A stretch of 64,000 nt of DNA from Winogradskyella aurantiaca (GTDB taxonomy: Bacteria; Bacteroidota; Bacteroidia; Flavobacteriales; Flavobacteriaceae). The position numbers were made by a program, and so were the translations under genes. Position 1 is the stretch's first letter. Every line of letters starts with the position of its first letter. Location: the NCBI RefSeq assembly GCF_003362725.1, contig NZ_QKTV01000003.1:286572-350571 (forward strand), written 5' to 3'. The notes under the pieces were generated by a model. It was not told the origin of the DNA, made no database searches, and worked only from the letters and a program-made list of their open reading frames with translations. Positions 52,662 to 61,915 of the stretch are shown here, piece after piece.

Positions 52662-54110
52662 ATGAGTCTCCACGGAACTTATGAAAAAGAATTGGCCTTT
52701 CAAGCCGATCGCAGACGCGCCACAGTTGAATTCATAAAAATTGTTAGCGATTTATGGTATGACAAGTCCATAGAATTAGTTCTTTTTAGAAACCAACTTA
52801 TGGATAGGAATGTCAGTGAAATTCTCCACCTACATGAATATGCTGGCGAGTTTGTTCAAAAACCAATTTCAGTATTTGATTCGGTTGAAATAGCTAAAGC
52901 CATTAAACAACTGGATTTACCCCCGGCCAAATTAGATATTGGAAAATTAACCTATGAATATCACATTGCTGATCAAAAATACAGCAATGCGTTAAGTTTT
53001 GTTGCAGACAAATTACATGATGCTGAAAAGAATGGGAATATTCAGCCAAAAGACGTTGTACTATATGGCTTTGGTAGAATTGGTCGATTAGTAGCACGTG
53101 AGCTTATGGCAAGAACTGGTAGTGGTAACCAATTGCGATTGAGAGCTATTGTCACACGAGGTGAAATTAATGCTACCGTATTAGAAAAAAGAGCCTCATT
53201 ATTGCGTAATGATTCTGTTCATGGTATATTCTCCGGTACTGTAGTAGCAGATCCAGAGAATGAAGCACTCATCATAAATGGCACCACTGTACGGATCATT
53301 TCTGCCAACAAACCAGAAGACATCGACTATACAAACTACGGAATAAATGAAGCGCTAGTAATTGATAATACTGGAGCCTTTAGAGACGATAAAGCACTTG
53401 AAAGGCATTTAAAAGCTAATGGAACTGCAAAAGTATTACTAACAGCACCTGGCAAAGGGGTTCCAAATATCGTTCATGGAGTTAATCATACTCAAAATAA
53501 TCCAGATGAAATGGACATTTTTTCTGCAGCTTCATGTACAACAAACGCCATTACCCCTGTCTTAAAAGTCATGGAAGATTCTTTTGGAATTATAAGTGGG
53601 CACCTTGAAACTATTCACGCGTATACCAATGATCAAAACTTGGTTGATAATTACCACAAAAAATACAGAAGAGGGCGTGCAGCTGCCTTGAATATGGTTA
53701 TTACTGAAACGGGCGCAGGCAAGGCTGTAAGCAAAGCACTCCCGTCATTAGAGGGTAAATTTACCTCAAATGCCATTCGAGTTCCAGTTCCAAATGGTTC
53801 GTTGGCTATTCTAAATTTAGAATTAGAAAAGGAGACATCCATTGAAGAAATTAATGCTGCAATTAAAAAATACGCACTAGAGGGGACTTTGGTAGAGCAA
53901 ATTAAATATGAAATGAATGATGAACTGGTTTCAAGCGATATTGTTGGTAGTTCAGCACCTTCAATTTATGACAGTAAGGCCACTATTGTAAGACCCAATG
54001 GAAAAAATGCCATACTTTATATATGGTATGATAATGAATATGGGTATAGTCATCAGGTAATTAGACTTGCTAAATACATTTCTAAAGTTAGAAGGTTTAC
54101 ATATTACTAG
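52662..54110 (+). CDS. gap: Glyceraldehyde-3-phosphate dehydrogenase with long N-terminal extension
   Basis: Oxidises glyceraldehyde 3-phosphate with phosphate to 1,3-bisphosphoglycerate. It has 482 residues against about 335 for the usual enzyme: the extra N-terminal part covers about residues 1-125 and is mostly helical and charged. The Rossmann loop is GFGRIGR at 136-142, the catalytic pair is C292 in SAASCTTN and H319 in TIHAYTND, and the C-terminus has WYDNEYGYSHQV. The enzyme core is intact. The extension matches a form I associate with some Bacteroidota and other bacteria, but its role (localisation or partner binding) is unknown. Confidence 0.93.
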   Translation: MSLHGTYEKELAFQADRRRATVEFIKIVSDLWYDKSIELVLFRNQLMDRNVSEILHLHEYAGEFVQKPISVFDSVEIAKAIKQLDLPPAKLDIGKLTYEYHIADQKYSNALSFVADKLHDAEKNGNIQPKDVVLYGFGRIGRLVARELMARTGSGNQLRLRAIVTRGEINATVLEKRASLLRNDSVHGIFSGTVVADPENEALIINGTTVRIISANKPEDIDYTNYGINEALVIDNTGAFRDDKALERHLKANGTAKVLLTAPGKGVPNIVHGVNHTQNNPDEMDIFSAASCTTNAITPVLKVMEDSFGIISGHLETIHAYTNDQNLVDNYHKKYRRGRAAALNMVITETGAGKAVSKALPSLEGKFTSNAIRVPVPNGSLAILNLELEKETSIEEINAAIKKYALEGTLVEQIKYEMNDELVSSDIVGSSAPSIYDSKATIVRPNGKNAILYIWYDNEYGYSHQVIRLAKYISKVRRFTYY

Positions 54111-54141
54111 AAAATCCAAACATTTAAAGTAACCGTATATT

Positions 54142-54170
54142 AAAAACCTCTCAATATTGAGAGGTTTTTA
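54142..54170 (+). terminator. Palindromic intrinsic terminator of gap
   Basis: Near-perfect palindrome around CTCTCAATATTGAGAG with flanking AAAAAC and GTTTTTA, followed by TTTG. Confidence 0.88.
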
Positions 54171-54242
54171 TTTGATGAATATGTGCAGATAAAATTATTA
54201 TCTTGCCTAATGAAAAAGCAACTTACCTAAATCAACTAATTA

Positions 54243-54863
54243 ATGAAGTCAATAATCCACCTAACTGTTTTAGCTGCAGCTATTTTATTGTCATCCCCAA
54301 GAACTTTAGCTCAAAATTCTAATTCTAGTGAACTTTCATTGGACAGTGGAACAATAGAAAGCCAATTTGAATACATATTCAAGAAATCAGGTAACTTTAA
54401 GGGCACCAATGGTCAGCCTTATGAAGCCGTAAAGTTTTCTTCTCTTGTTAAACTCAAAGGCAATGTTTTAGATTCTTTAGAAACTACTTACAACAAGCTT
54501 AATAACTCTGAGAAGACAGTAAGTACGCAGGCGAATGAAATAAGCGAATTAAAATCGCAATTAGCAAAAACACAGGCTAATCTTGATCAAACCATTACTG
54601 AAAAGAATAATATGGCATTCCTTGGTATGCAAACCAGTAAGATCAATTACAATGTGATCATGTGGAGTATTGTAGCTGGACTTTTAGCCTTTCTGTTCTT
54701 ATTTATTTATAAGTTCAAAAATAGTAATGCCGTAACCAAAAGTGCCAAGTTTAAGTTGGATGAATTGGAGTTAGAATTTGAAGAGCATCGACGTAACGCG
54801 CTTGAAAGAGAACAAAAGGTAAGAAGACAACTTCAAGACGAAATTAATAAGCAAAAATCCTGA
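54243..54863 (+). CDS. Unknown coiled-coil membrane protein
   Basis: A 206-residue protein with a signal peptide (about 1-23, ending LAQ), a heptad-like region (about 80-120, QANEISELKSQLAKTQ), one membrane helix (about 138-159), and a highly charged helical tail (about 170-206) rich in E, K and R. Relatives near trmD are sometimes labelled tRNA (guanine-N1)-methyltransferase; that name belongs to TrmD itself and should not be used here. No enzyme motif is visible. The role may be structural; unknown. Confidence 0.7.
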   Translation: MKSIIHLTVLAAAILLSSPRTLAQNSNSSELSLDSGTIESQFEYIFKKSGNFKGTNGQPYEAVKFSSLVKLKGNVLDSLETTYNKLNNSEKTVSTQANEISELKSQLAKTQANLDQTITEKNNMAFLGMQTSKINYNVIMWSIVAGLLAFLFLFIYKFKNSNAVTKSAKFKLDELELEFEEHRRNALEREQKVRRQLQDEINKQKS

Positions 54864-54886
54864 GAAAGCTATAACGATATATAATT

Positions 54887-54920
54887 CTAATAAACCGTAT
54901 AATAATACGGTTTATTAGTT
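54887..54920 (+). terminator. Candidate terminator hairpin after the coiled-coil protein gene
   Basis: 14-bp perfect stem CTAATAAACCGTAT / ATACGGTTTATTAG with an AATA loop; the T run after it is short, so terminator strength is uncertain. Confidence 0.55.
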
Positions 54921-54934
54921 TAATGCACTAAGTT

Positions 54935-55276
54935 ATGAAAATTAAACACCTTTATCTTATACTTTCGATCTTGGGTTTAGGACTTACCTGGTATTTTAAT
55001 GCTCAGTTTTATTTAATGGAGGAGGACACCTCTATTTCTAATTTTATTGCGCTAACAGTGACTACTTGGCCGGCAAAGTCTATAAGTGCAGACATATCTG
55101 TTGTGGCAATGTGCTTTTTAGTATGGATGATTAATGAATCTCTACGTCTAAAAATAAAATACTGGTGGCTGGTCTTAATTTCTACATTTATTGTTGCACT
55201 AGCATTTAGTTTTCCTTTATTTATGTACTTGAGAGAAAAGTCTATTGAAAAGCAAAATAGGTCACTGCAACAATAA
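54935..55276 (+). CDS. DUF2834 family membrane protein
   Basis: A 113-residue protein with three predicted membrane helices. The start of helix one (LYLILSILGLGLTWYFNAQF), the acidic SADISVVAM segment and the final PLFMYLREK follow the DUF2834 pattern. Function unknown. It lies 26 bp before trmD on the same strand and is probably co-transcribed. Confidence 0.75.
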   Translation: MKIKHLYLILSILGLGLTWYFNAQFYLMEEDTSISNFIALTVTTWPAKSISADISVVAMCFLVWMINESLRLKIKYWWLVLISTFIVALAFSFPLFMYLREKSIEKQNRSLQQ

Positions 55277-55302
55277 AAGTTACTTACTTATAATTTGAGA
55301 AC

Positions 55303-55986
55303 ATGAGGATTGATATTATTACAGTTCTTCCAGAGTTATTAAAAAGTCCATTCGAGGCCTCTATTTTAAAGCGTGCAATCGAATCTAATTTAGTTGAAGT
55401 GCACTTTCATAATTTAAGAGATTATACAAGTGACAACTATAAATCCGTGGATGACTACCAATTTGGTGGTGGTGCAGGAATGGTAATGATGATCGAGCCT
55501 ATTGATAAGTGTATAACGCAACTAAAAAATGAGCGGTCTTATGACGAAGTCATATACATGACACCAGATGGAGAACGACTAAATCAAGGAATAGCCAATA
55601 GTTTATCCTTATGCGAAAATATTATTATTCTCTGTGGACATTACAAAGGTGTAGATCAAAGAGTAAGAGACACCTTAGTTACCAAAGAAATATCGATTGG
55701 TGATTATGTACTTTCTGGTGGTGAATTGGGTGCAGCCGTGTTGTGCGATACCATAATTAGATTAATTCCAGGTGTTTTAGGAAATGAAACCTCGGCATTG
55801 ACAGATTCGTTTCAAGATAATCTTCTCGCCCCACCTATTTATACCAGACCTAGGGATTATAAAGGTCTCAAAGTTCCTGAAATTTTATTCAGTGGAAATT
55901 TTCCTAAAATTGAAGAGTGGAGAGAAACTGAGGCTTATAAGAGAACTAAAGATCGTAGACCAGACCTACTGGATGAGGATGTTTAG
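55303..55986 (+). CDS. trmD: tRNA (guanosine(37)-N1)-methyltransferase
   Basis: Methylates G37 next to the anticodon to prevent +1 frameshifting. A 227-residue SPOUT enzyme of normal length. The knot region has [26 protein letters not shown] and [12 protein letters not shown]. It precedes rplS by 160 bp. In many bacteria both genes share an operon with rpsP and rimM; rpsP and rimM are not in this window. Confidence 0.96.
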   Translation: MRIDIITVLPELLKSPFEASILKRAIESNLVEVHFHNLRDYTSDNYKSVDDYQFGGGAGMVMMIEPIDKCITQLKNERSYDEVIYMTPDGERLNQGIANSLSLCENIIILCGHYKGVDQRVRDTLVTKEISIGDYVLSGGELGAAVLCDTIIRLIPGVLGNETSALTDSFQDNLLAPPIYTRPRDYKGLKVPEILFSGNFPKIEEWRETEAYKRTKDRRPDLLDEDV

Positions 55987-56068
55987 AAAGTTTTCTTCAA
56001 TCAGTATCGCTATTAGAATTATTTCTCAAAATATTCATGAAATACCTATTCAATTTTAACTTTTTAAC

Positions 56069-56076
56069 TATCTTTG
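56069..56076 (+). promoter_or_regulatory. -7 promoter box of rplS
   Basis: TATCTTTG, followed by a leader of about 70 nt before the rplS ATG. The leader contains a possible CGATTT / AAATCG stem (56081-56109). Confidence 0.5.
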
Positions 56077-56146
56077 CAGCCGATTTAAATCAACCTCTGG
56101 CGAAAATCGTGAATGTTGTTTTAAACTAATCAAAATCAATACAAGG

Positions 56147-56497
56147 ATGGATTCTTTAGTAAAATTTGTTCAAAACGAATTTGTGACGAGAAAAGATTTT
56201 CCAGAGTTTAGCGCTGGAGATACGATTACCGTTTACTACGAAATTAAAGAAGGGAATAAAACCCGAACACAGTTCTTTAAGGGTGTAGTGCTTCAAAGAA
56301 AAGGAAGCGGTACAACCGAGACATTTACAATTAGAAAAATGTCTGGAACAATTGGTGTTGAGCGTATCTTCCCAGTCAATTTACCAGCACTTCAAAAGAT
56401 TGAAGTCAATAAAAGAGGTAAGGTTAGAAGAGCTAGAATCTTCTATTTCAGAGGCCTTACTGGTAAAAAAGCACGTATAAAGGAAGTACGTAAATAA
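56147..56497 (+). CDS. rplS: 50S ribosomal protein L19
   Basis: Sits at the 30S-50S interface of the ribosome. It has 116 residues, normal length, with FSAGDTITVYYEIKEGNKTRTQFFKGVVLQRKG, GVERIFPVNLPALQKIEV and a basic end (RIKEVRK). It has its own promoter box and a palindromic terminator, so it can be expressed alone. Confidence 0.97.
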   Translation: MDSLVKFVQNEFVTRKDFPEFSAGDTITVYYEIKEGNKTRTQFFKGVVLQRKGSGTTETFTIRKMSGTIGVERIFPVNLPALQKIEVNKRGKVRRARIFYFRGLTGKKARIKEVRK

Positions 56498-56514
56498 TTA
56501 AGAATTAGAACCTT

Positions 56515-56545
56515 AAAAAAGCCTTGACTAGTCAAGGCTTTTTTT
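56515..56545 (+). terminator. Palindromic intrinsic terminator of rplS
   Basis: Perfect palindrome GCCTTGACTAGTCAAGGC flanked by A6 and T7. It ends rplS transcription, so the next 650 bp are not part of the rplS mRNA. Confidence 0.93.
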
Positions 56546-56659
56546 ATGAACTATTGTTAATAACTGAAGTTAATACAAGGTTAATATCTTTCAGGTTAAA
56601 AAATTTGCATTTATTCATCATAATTTTAATTTAGTCTCAGATTTAACAATAAACCCTGT

Positions 56660-56688
56660 TTGAAGTTTAATTTTAGAATTAAAGTTTG
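56660..56688 (+). promoter_or_regulatory. Candidate promoter for the noncoding RNA upstream of icd
   Basis: TTG (56660-56662), 18-nt spacer, AAAGTTTG (56681-56688), five of six fixed -7 positions. A second possibility is TTG 56722 with TACAGTTTG ending at 56749. Confidence 0.35.
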
Positions 56689-56693
56689 TTAAA

Positions 56694-57139
56694 TCTTTAA
56701 AGAATGTTCTTTTACATAAAATTGTTTTCAGGAGAATTATTACAGTTTGTGTAAGCAAATGGAGGTAATGGCTCTATGTGAGTTGTAAGCAAATACGGAA
56801 ATCGTATTTAGGAACAATTCATCATTCTCTAAATAGATTAGTTTAGGCTAAAATATGAAAGGGACCATGTAAGTGAAGAAATAGTTTCGCGCAAGTGGAA
56901 ATATTGATGACATTACATAAAGAAGACAGTTATGAGGATAAAAGTATTGCTTAATACATTTTAGGCGATTATTTATCTTCGGAGTCGCACGCAGAGGATT
57001 GCGCCCATTACGCTTCGGTGAGAAAAAGGGGCAACAAGATTCTTTTATTTATTAGTAAATCTTAGAAGCATTGGATCAACTGCAGCACTCATGAAAGCCA
57101 TATCAATACAGTTTTACTGTGATGATGTGGCTTTTTTTT
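56694..57139 (+). ncRNA. Candidate structured noncoding RNA between rplS and icd
   Basis: The 755-bp interval 56498-57252 has no credible protein gene. After the rplS terminator it holds a possible promoter, a hairpin at 56780-56820 (outer stem GAGTTGT/ACAATTC with one G-U pair, internal loop, inner stem AAATACG/CGTATTT), a CTTCGG-loop structure near 57002-57034 (CGC-TTCG-GTG inside GCCC/GGGC), and a strong terminator at 57094-57139. The repeat TGTAAGCAAAT occurs near 56750 and 56784. It does not show tmRNA, RNase P or SRP RNA core sequences. A 5' end near 56694 or 56755 is inferred. Nothing else is seen in 56546-56659. Confidence 0.4.
57094..57139 (+). terminator. Strong intrinsic terminator upstream of icd
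   Basis: Long stem, 57094-57111 with 57117-57134, with one A-A mismatch and two G-U pairs and a 5-nt loop, ending in T8. No protein gene lies between the rplS terminator and this one. Confidence 0.85.
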
Positions 57140-57199
57140 GTTCAGAGAGTTGCATCTAGAGTTTGGGCGTATAGTCTTAAATAAACCGCATTGAATTTG

Positions 57200-57207
57200 T
57201 ATATTTG
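57200..57207 (+). promoter_or_regulatory. -7 promoter box of icd
   Basis: TATATTTG, 45 nt before the icd ATG. Its last three bases are an in-frame TTG (57205) that is not the start. Confidence 0.55.
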
Positions 57208-57252
57208 CGCTGCCAAAATTGGCATTACCAATTACAGAAATACTATAATTCT

Positions 57253-59472
57253 ATGCACACTAACGAATCTATCGTCTACACGATGACAGATGAAGCGCCA
57301 GCGTTAGCGACTCGCTCATTTCTTCCAATAATTCAAAAGTTTACCAATTCTTCCAATATTACCATTGAAACAAAGGATATTTCTTTGTCCGCAAGAATAT
57401 TATCTGCTTTTTCAGATTATTTAAACGAAGACCAAAGAATTTCTGATGATCTCAGTTTTCTTGGTGAGTTAGTAAAAGAGCCGGCAGCAAACATTATCAA
57501 ACTGCCAAATATCTCTGCATCTATCCCTCAGTTAAAAGATGCTATTGAAGAATTACAATCCAAGGGCTATCAAATTCCTAATTTTCCAGATGAGGTAGTA
57601 ACAGAAGAGGATGAAAATGTTTTGGCCAGATATAATAAAATAAAAGGAAGTGCGGTCAACCCAGTGTTAAGAGAAGGAAACTCAGATCGTCGTGCTCCAA
57701 GAGCAGTTAAGAACTACGCCAAGAAGAATCCTCATTCAATGGGTGCCTGGTCTCCTGGCTCAAAAACAGAAGTCGCTACGATGTCTCATGGGGATTTTCA
57801 TCATAATGAAAAATCAGTAACCATTGAGGCAGATTCGAGTCTTAAAATTGTTCTTACCACGTTAAATGGGGAGACAATTATCCTTAAGGACAATATTAAT
57901 GTACTTAAAGGAGAGGTTGTAGATGGTACTTTCATGAGCGCATTGTCTTTACAAGAATTTTTAGCAACAGCCATTGGTAAAGCAACTGACAATAATCTTT
58001 TATTGTCGTTCCACCTTAAGGCGACCATGATGAAAGTGTCTGACCCTATCATTTTTGGCTATGCTTTGAAGGCCTACTTTAAAGATGTTTTTAATACCTA
58101 CGAGAACGAAATACAAGCACTAGATATAAACCCCAACAATGGTCTTGGTTCAATTATAGAGATGCTTGAAGAATCTGATGAAGACCTGGCCGAAACTGTG
58201 CTTAAGGCATTTAGAGACGCCATTGAAAATGGTCCAAAGGTTGCAATGGTTAATTCAGACGAAGGCATAACTAACCTGCATGTTCCAAGTGATGTCATTA
58301 TCGATGCCTCCATGCCTGCTATGATAAGAAATTCAGGGCAAATGTGGAACAAGGATGGGCATGCAGAAGATACGCTTGCTATAATTCCTGATAGTAGTTA
58401 CGCCGAGGTCTACTCAGCTACCATTGACGATTGTAAACGTCATGGTGCTTATGATCCAACAACCATGGGATCTGTATCTAATGTTGGTTTAATGGCAAAA
58501 AAAGCTGAAGAATACGGTAGCCATGATAAAACATTTGAATTGTCACAGGGAGGAGAAATAACTGTTGTTGATGAAAGAGGGGCCGTTCTAATGACTCATA
58601 CTGTTGAAAAAGGTGATATCTGGCGAATGTGTTTGGCTAAGGATGCGCCAATTCAAAATTGGATTGCATTAGCAATTGACAGAGCTAAACAAACTGGTAA
58701 TCCAGCCGTTTTCTGGTTAAATAAGGAAAGAGCTCACGACGCTGAATTAATTAAAAAGGTTGAAACTTACTTCGAAGTAAACAATCCAGGGATTGATCTT
58801 TTAATTATGTCTGTTGCCGAAGCGACTCAATTTAGTTTGGATAGAATTAGAAAAGGTGAGGATACTATTGCAGTAACAGGAAATGTGTTAAGAGATTATT
58901 TAACCGATCTTTTTCCAATTTTAGAATTAGGTACCAGTGCAAAAATGTTGTCTATTGTTCCATTGATGAATGGTGGAGGCTTATTTGAAACTGGAGCAGG
59001 TGGATCTGCACCTAAGCACGTACAACAATTTCTAACAGAAAATCACTTAAGATGGGATTCTTTGGGAGAGTTTTTAGCATTGTCTGTTTCGTTAATCCAT
59101 TATGCAAGAGTTCACAGCAACCCTAAAGCAAAGGTATTAGGAGAGGCATTAGAGGAAGCTACAGAGAAATTATTAGACACAAAAAAAGGCCCTTCAAGAA
59201 AGGTGAATAAACTGGATAACAGAGGTAGTCATTTTTACTTAGCTCTCTATTGGGCTGAGGCATTAGCTCAACAAAATGCCAATTTGGATCTAAAAAATGA
59301 ATTTGAAACAATTCATGAAGCCCTTTTGAAATCTAAGGAAGAAACTTTAGATCATCTTATTACTATTCAGGGTAACTCAATTGATATTGGAGGTTATTAT
59401 TTTCCTGAAGAAAACATGGCCAATTCAGCCATGAGACCCTGTAAAGGTTACAATTCCATAATCAATTTATAA
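57253..59472 (+). CDS. icd: NADP-dependent isocitrate dehydrogenase, monomeric type
   Basis: Oxidatively decarboxylates isocitrate to 2-oxoglutarate in the TCA cycle, making NADPH. From ATG 57253 it has 739 residues, the length of the monomeric class. The start [21 protein letters not shown] is typical, and [33 protein letters not shown] and [24 protein letters not shown] are further marks (each listed in part). An in-frame TTG at 57205 would add 16 residues but belongs to the promoter box. It has its own terminator at 59488. Confidence 0.96.
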   Translation: MHTNESIVYTMTDEAPALATRSFLPIIQKFTNSSNITIETKDISLSARILSAFSDYLNEDQRISDDLSFLGELVKEPAANIIKLPNISASIPQLKDAIEELQSKGYQIPNFPDEVVTEEDENVLARYNKIKGSAVNPVLREGNSDRRAPRAVKNYAKKNPHSMGAWSPGSKTEVATMSHGDFHHNEKSVTIEADSSLKIVLTTLNGETIILKDNINVLKGEVVDGTFMSALSLQEFLATAIGKATDNNLLLSFHLKATMMKVSDPIIFGYALKAYFKDVFNTYENEIQALDINPNNGLGSIIEMLEESDEDLAETVLKAFRDAIENGPKVAMVNSDEGITNLHVPSDVIIDASMPAMIRNSGQMWNKDGHAEDTLAIIPDSSYAEVYSATIDDCKRHGAYDPTTMGSVSNVGLMAKKAEEYGSHDKTFELSQGGEITVVDERGAVLMTHTVEKGDIWRMCLAKDAPIQNWIALAIDRAKQTGNPAVFWLNKERAHDAELIKKVETYFEVNNPGIDLLIMSVAEATQFSLDRIRKGEDTIAVTGNVLRDYLTDLFPILELGTSAKMLSIVPLMNGGGLFETGAGGSAPKHVQQFLTENHLRWDSLGEFLALSVSLIHYARVHSNPKAKVLGEALEEATEKLLDTKKGPSRKVNKLDNRGSHFYLALYWAEALAQQNANLDLKNEFETIHEALLKSKEETLDHLITIQGNSIDIGGYYFPEENMANSAMRPCKGYNSIINL

Positions 59473-59487
59473 TAATAAACTTAAGTT

Positions 59488-59523
59488 AAAAAGCCCTTCC
59501 CTCGGAAAGGGCTTTTTTATTTT
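59488..59523 (+). terminator. Intrinsic terminator of icd
   Basis: Stem AAAAAGCCCTTCC / GGAAAGGGCTTTTTT with one bulged A and a 3-nt loop, then TATTTTT. Confidence 0.9.
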
Positions 59524-59538
59524 TGATAAAAAAATTGG

Positions 59539-61911
59539 ATGAACAAGTTTCTACCCCAAACTTTATTCATTTTACTATTCTCCCTTAATTTTTTCGCCCA
59601 AGATAAGTTTACACTTAGTGGTGTAGTAAAAGACAGTATTACAAATGAAACGCTCATTGGTGTTAATATTATCATTCCGGAATTACAATCTGGAACTATG
59701 ACCAATGAATATGGATTCTATTCCATTACCCTTCCTCAAGGTGAATATAACGTTCAAGTCAGTTATTTAGGATTTAAAACAATATCTCGAACCATTGACC
59801 TGCAACAGAATCAAAAGCTAGATTTCACCCTTATTGAATCAGCCGAAAGCCTGGACGAGGTCATTATCAAAGAAAATATTGAAAAAATCAATATAAAAAA
59901 GCCTCAGATGAGTGTTAATGCACTCTCAATAAAAACGATAAAACAAATTCCAGTTGTTCTTGGTGAGGTGGATGTTATAAAATCCATAACGTTATTACCA
60001 GGTGTAACCAACGGTGGTGAAGGCGCCTCCGGATTTAATGTCCGAGGCGGGGCTGCAGATCAAAACTTAATTCTACTTGATGAGGCCATTATTTTTAATT
60101 CATCACATTTGTTTGGATTCTTTTCCGTTTTTAATCCGGATGCCATAAAAGATTTAAGACTTTACAAAGGAGGGATCCCTTCCAAATATGGTGGGCGGGT
60201 ATCATCAGTTTTAGATATATACCAAAAAGAAGGAAATAGTAACCGGTTTTCTGGGATGGGAGGTATTGGACTAATCTCAAGTAGACTTCTACTTGAAGGG
60301 CCTATTGTCAAAGACAGAGGGTCTTTTTTAATCGGTGGTAGATCCAGTTACGCCCATTTGTTTACACCTTTATTTGATGTAAATAATACGGCCTACTTTT
60401 ACGATTTAAATACCAAACTCAGTTACCGAATTAATAATAACAATAGCATTTATTTATCTGGGTATTTCGGGCGTGATGTATTTGAAATCAATGATAGTTT
60501 TGAAAACACTTATGGCAACAGTGTTTTAAACTTTAGATGGAATCACTTATTCTCAGACAAACTCTTCTCGAACCTCTCAGTCATTTATTCAGACTATTAT
60601 TATGATTTAGTTTTAAATTTTGTGGAGTTTGATTGGAAATCTGGCATTAGAAATTTTAATCTTAAATATGATTTTAAGCATTATATAAGTAACAATCTGA
60701 AACTTGAATACGGCTTAAACAGCATCTACTACAGTTTTGATCCAGGTTTAATTAGACCAACAACAGAGGATTCTGGAATTAATGAATTTAAACTTACTGA
60801 TAAATACGCATTTGAAAATGCTGTTTATTTTGACGCTGAGCAACAACTTTCCAACAGGCTATCAATACGCTATGGGTTGCGTTTGAGTTCTTTTCTAAGA
60901 CTTGGACAAGACGAACTTAATGTTTATGAAAATGATAATCCTGTTATCTACAATCCAGACCTTGGCATCTATGAAAAGGCAGAGCCAATAGATGTACAAA
61001 CCTTTAATAGATCAGACGTCATTAAGTCCTTTATTAATCTTGAACCTAGATTTTCAGTAGCCTATCAATTAAATGAAACTTCATCCGTAAAGGGTAGCTA
61101 TAATAGGATGACCCAATATCTACACCTATTATCCAATACATCCTCACCTACTCCATTAGATGTTTGGGCTCCGAGTGGAAAATATATTCAACCCCAATTA
61201 CTAGATCAAGTAGCCGTTGGATATTTCAAGTCGTTTAATGAAAATACCTATTCTTTGGAAGTAGAAACCTTTTACAAAACGATTCAGAATAGAATCGATT
61301 ACATAGACGGGGCTAACCTTATTGCCAATAATGCTATTGAACAGGTTATTTTAAACGGGGAAGCACAAGCTTATGGTTTAGAAATTCTTTTGCGTAAGAA
61401 TGAAGGTAAGCTAAGAGGTTGGCTGTCCTATACACTCTCAAAATCAGAACAACGTACTCCAGGAAGAACCACGGAAGAACCGGGTATTAATAACGGAAAT
61501 TGGTATAGCACCCCTTGGGATAAAACACATGACATTTCACTAACTGGAAGTTATGATTTTACGGATAAATGGACTTTCGCATCTAACTTTTTATATCAGA
61601 CAGGAATACCAGCTACCTTTCCTAATGGCCAGTATTCGTATAACGGTGTGGTTGTTCCTACTTATGAATCAAGAAATTCAAGTCGTTTACCAGCCTATCA
61701 CAGACTAGACATATCAGCAATATACACCCCTAAACCCAATTCGACTAAACGCTTCAGAAGCGAATGGGTATTTGGAATTTATAATGTGTATAATCGCATG
61801 AACGCTGCAAGTATATCCTTTAGACAAAACACCCAAACAGGAATCAATGAAGCCGTGAAATTGTCAATTTTTGGAATTGTGCCTTCTATAACCTATAACT
61901 TTAGATTTTAG
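59539..61911 (+). CDS. TonB-dependent outer-membrane receptor with carboxypeptidase-like N-terminal domain
   Basis: A 790-residue outer-membrane transporter. A signal peptide (about 1-20, ending FFAQ) is followed by a CarboxypepD_reg-like beta domain (about 24-115, LSGVVKDSITNETLIGVNI), a plug (about 118-225, GFNVRGGAADQNLILLDEA), and a 22-strand barrel ending in a terminal aromatic (ITYNFRF). It is FecA-like rather than SusC-like, as no SusD gene follows. The next gene encodes a DUF4249 lipoprotein 4 bp after the stop, a recurrent pairing in Bacteroidota. Substrate unknown. Confidence 0.93.
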   Translation: MNKFLPQTLFILLFSLNFFAQDKFTLSGVVKDSITNETLIGVNIIIPELQSGTMTNEYGFYSITLPQGEYNVQVSYLGFKTISRTIDLQQNQKLDFTLIESAESLDEVIIKENIEKINIKKPQMSVNALSIKTIKQIPVVLGEVDVIKSITLLPGVTNGGEGASGFNVRGGAADQNLILLDEAIIFNSSHLFGFFSVFNPDAIKDLRLYKGGIPSKYGGRVSSVLDIYQKEGNSNRFSGMGGIGLISSRLLLEGPIVKDRGSFLIGGRSSYAHLFTPLFDVNNTAYFYDLNTKLSYRINNNNSIYLSGYFGRDVFEINDSFENTYGNSVLNFRWNHLFSDKLFSNLSVIYSDYYYDLVLNFVEFDWKSGIRNFNLKYDFKHYISNNLKLEYGLNSIYYSFDPGLIRPTTEDSGINEFKLTDKYAFENAVYFDAEQQLSNRLSIRYGLRLSSFLRLGQDELNVYENDNPVIYNPDLGIYEKAEPIDVQTFNRSDVIKSFINLEPRFSVAYQLNETSSVKGSYNRMTQYLHLLSNTSSPTPLDVWAPSGKYIQPQLLDQVAVGYFKSFNENTYSLEVETFYKTIQNRIDYIDGANLIANNAIEQVILNGEAQAYGLEILLRKNEGKLRGWLSYTLSKSEQRTPGRTTEEPGINNGNWYSTPWDKTHDISLTGSYDFTDKWTFASNFLYQTGIPATFPNGQYSYNGVVVPTYESRNSSRLPAYHRLDISAIYTPKPNSTKRFRSEWVFGIYNVYNRMNAASISFRQNTQTGINEAVKLSIFGIVPSITYNFRF

Positions 61912-61915
61912 AATT

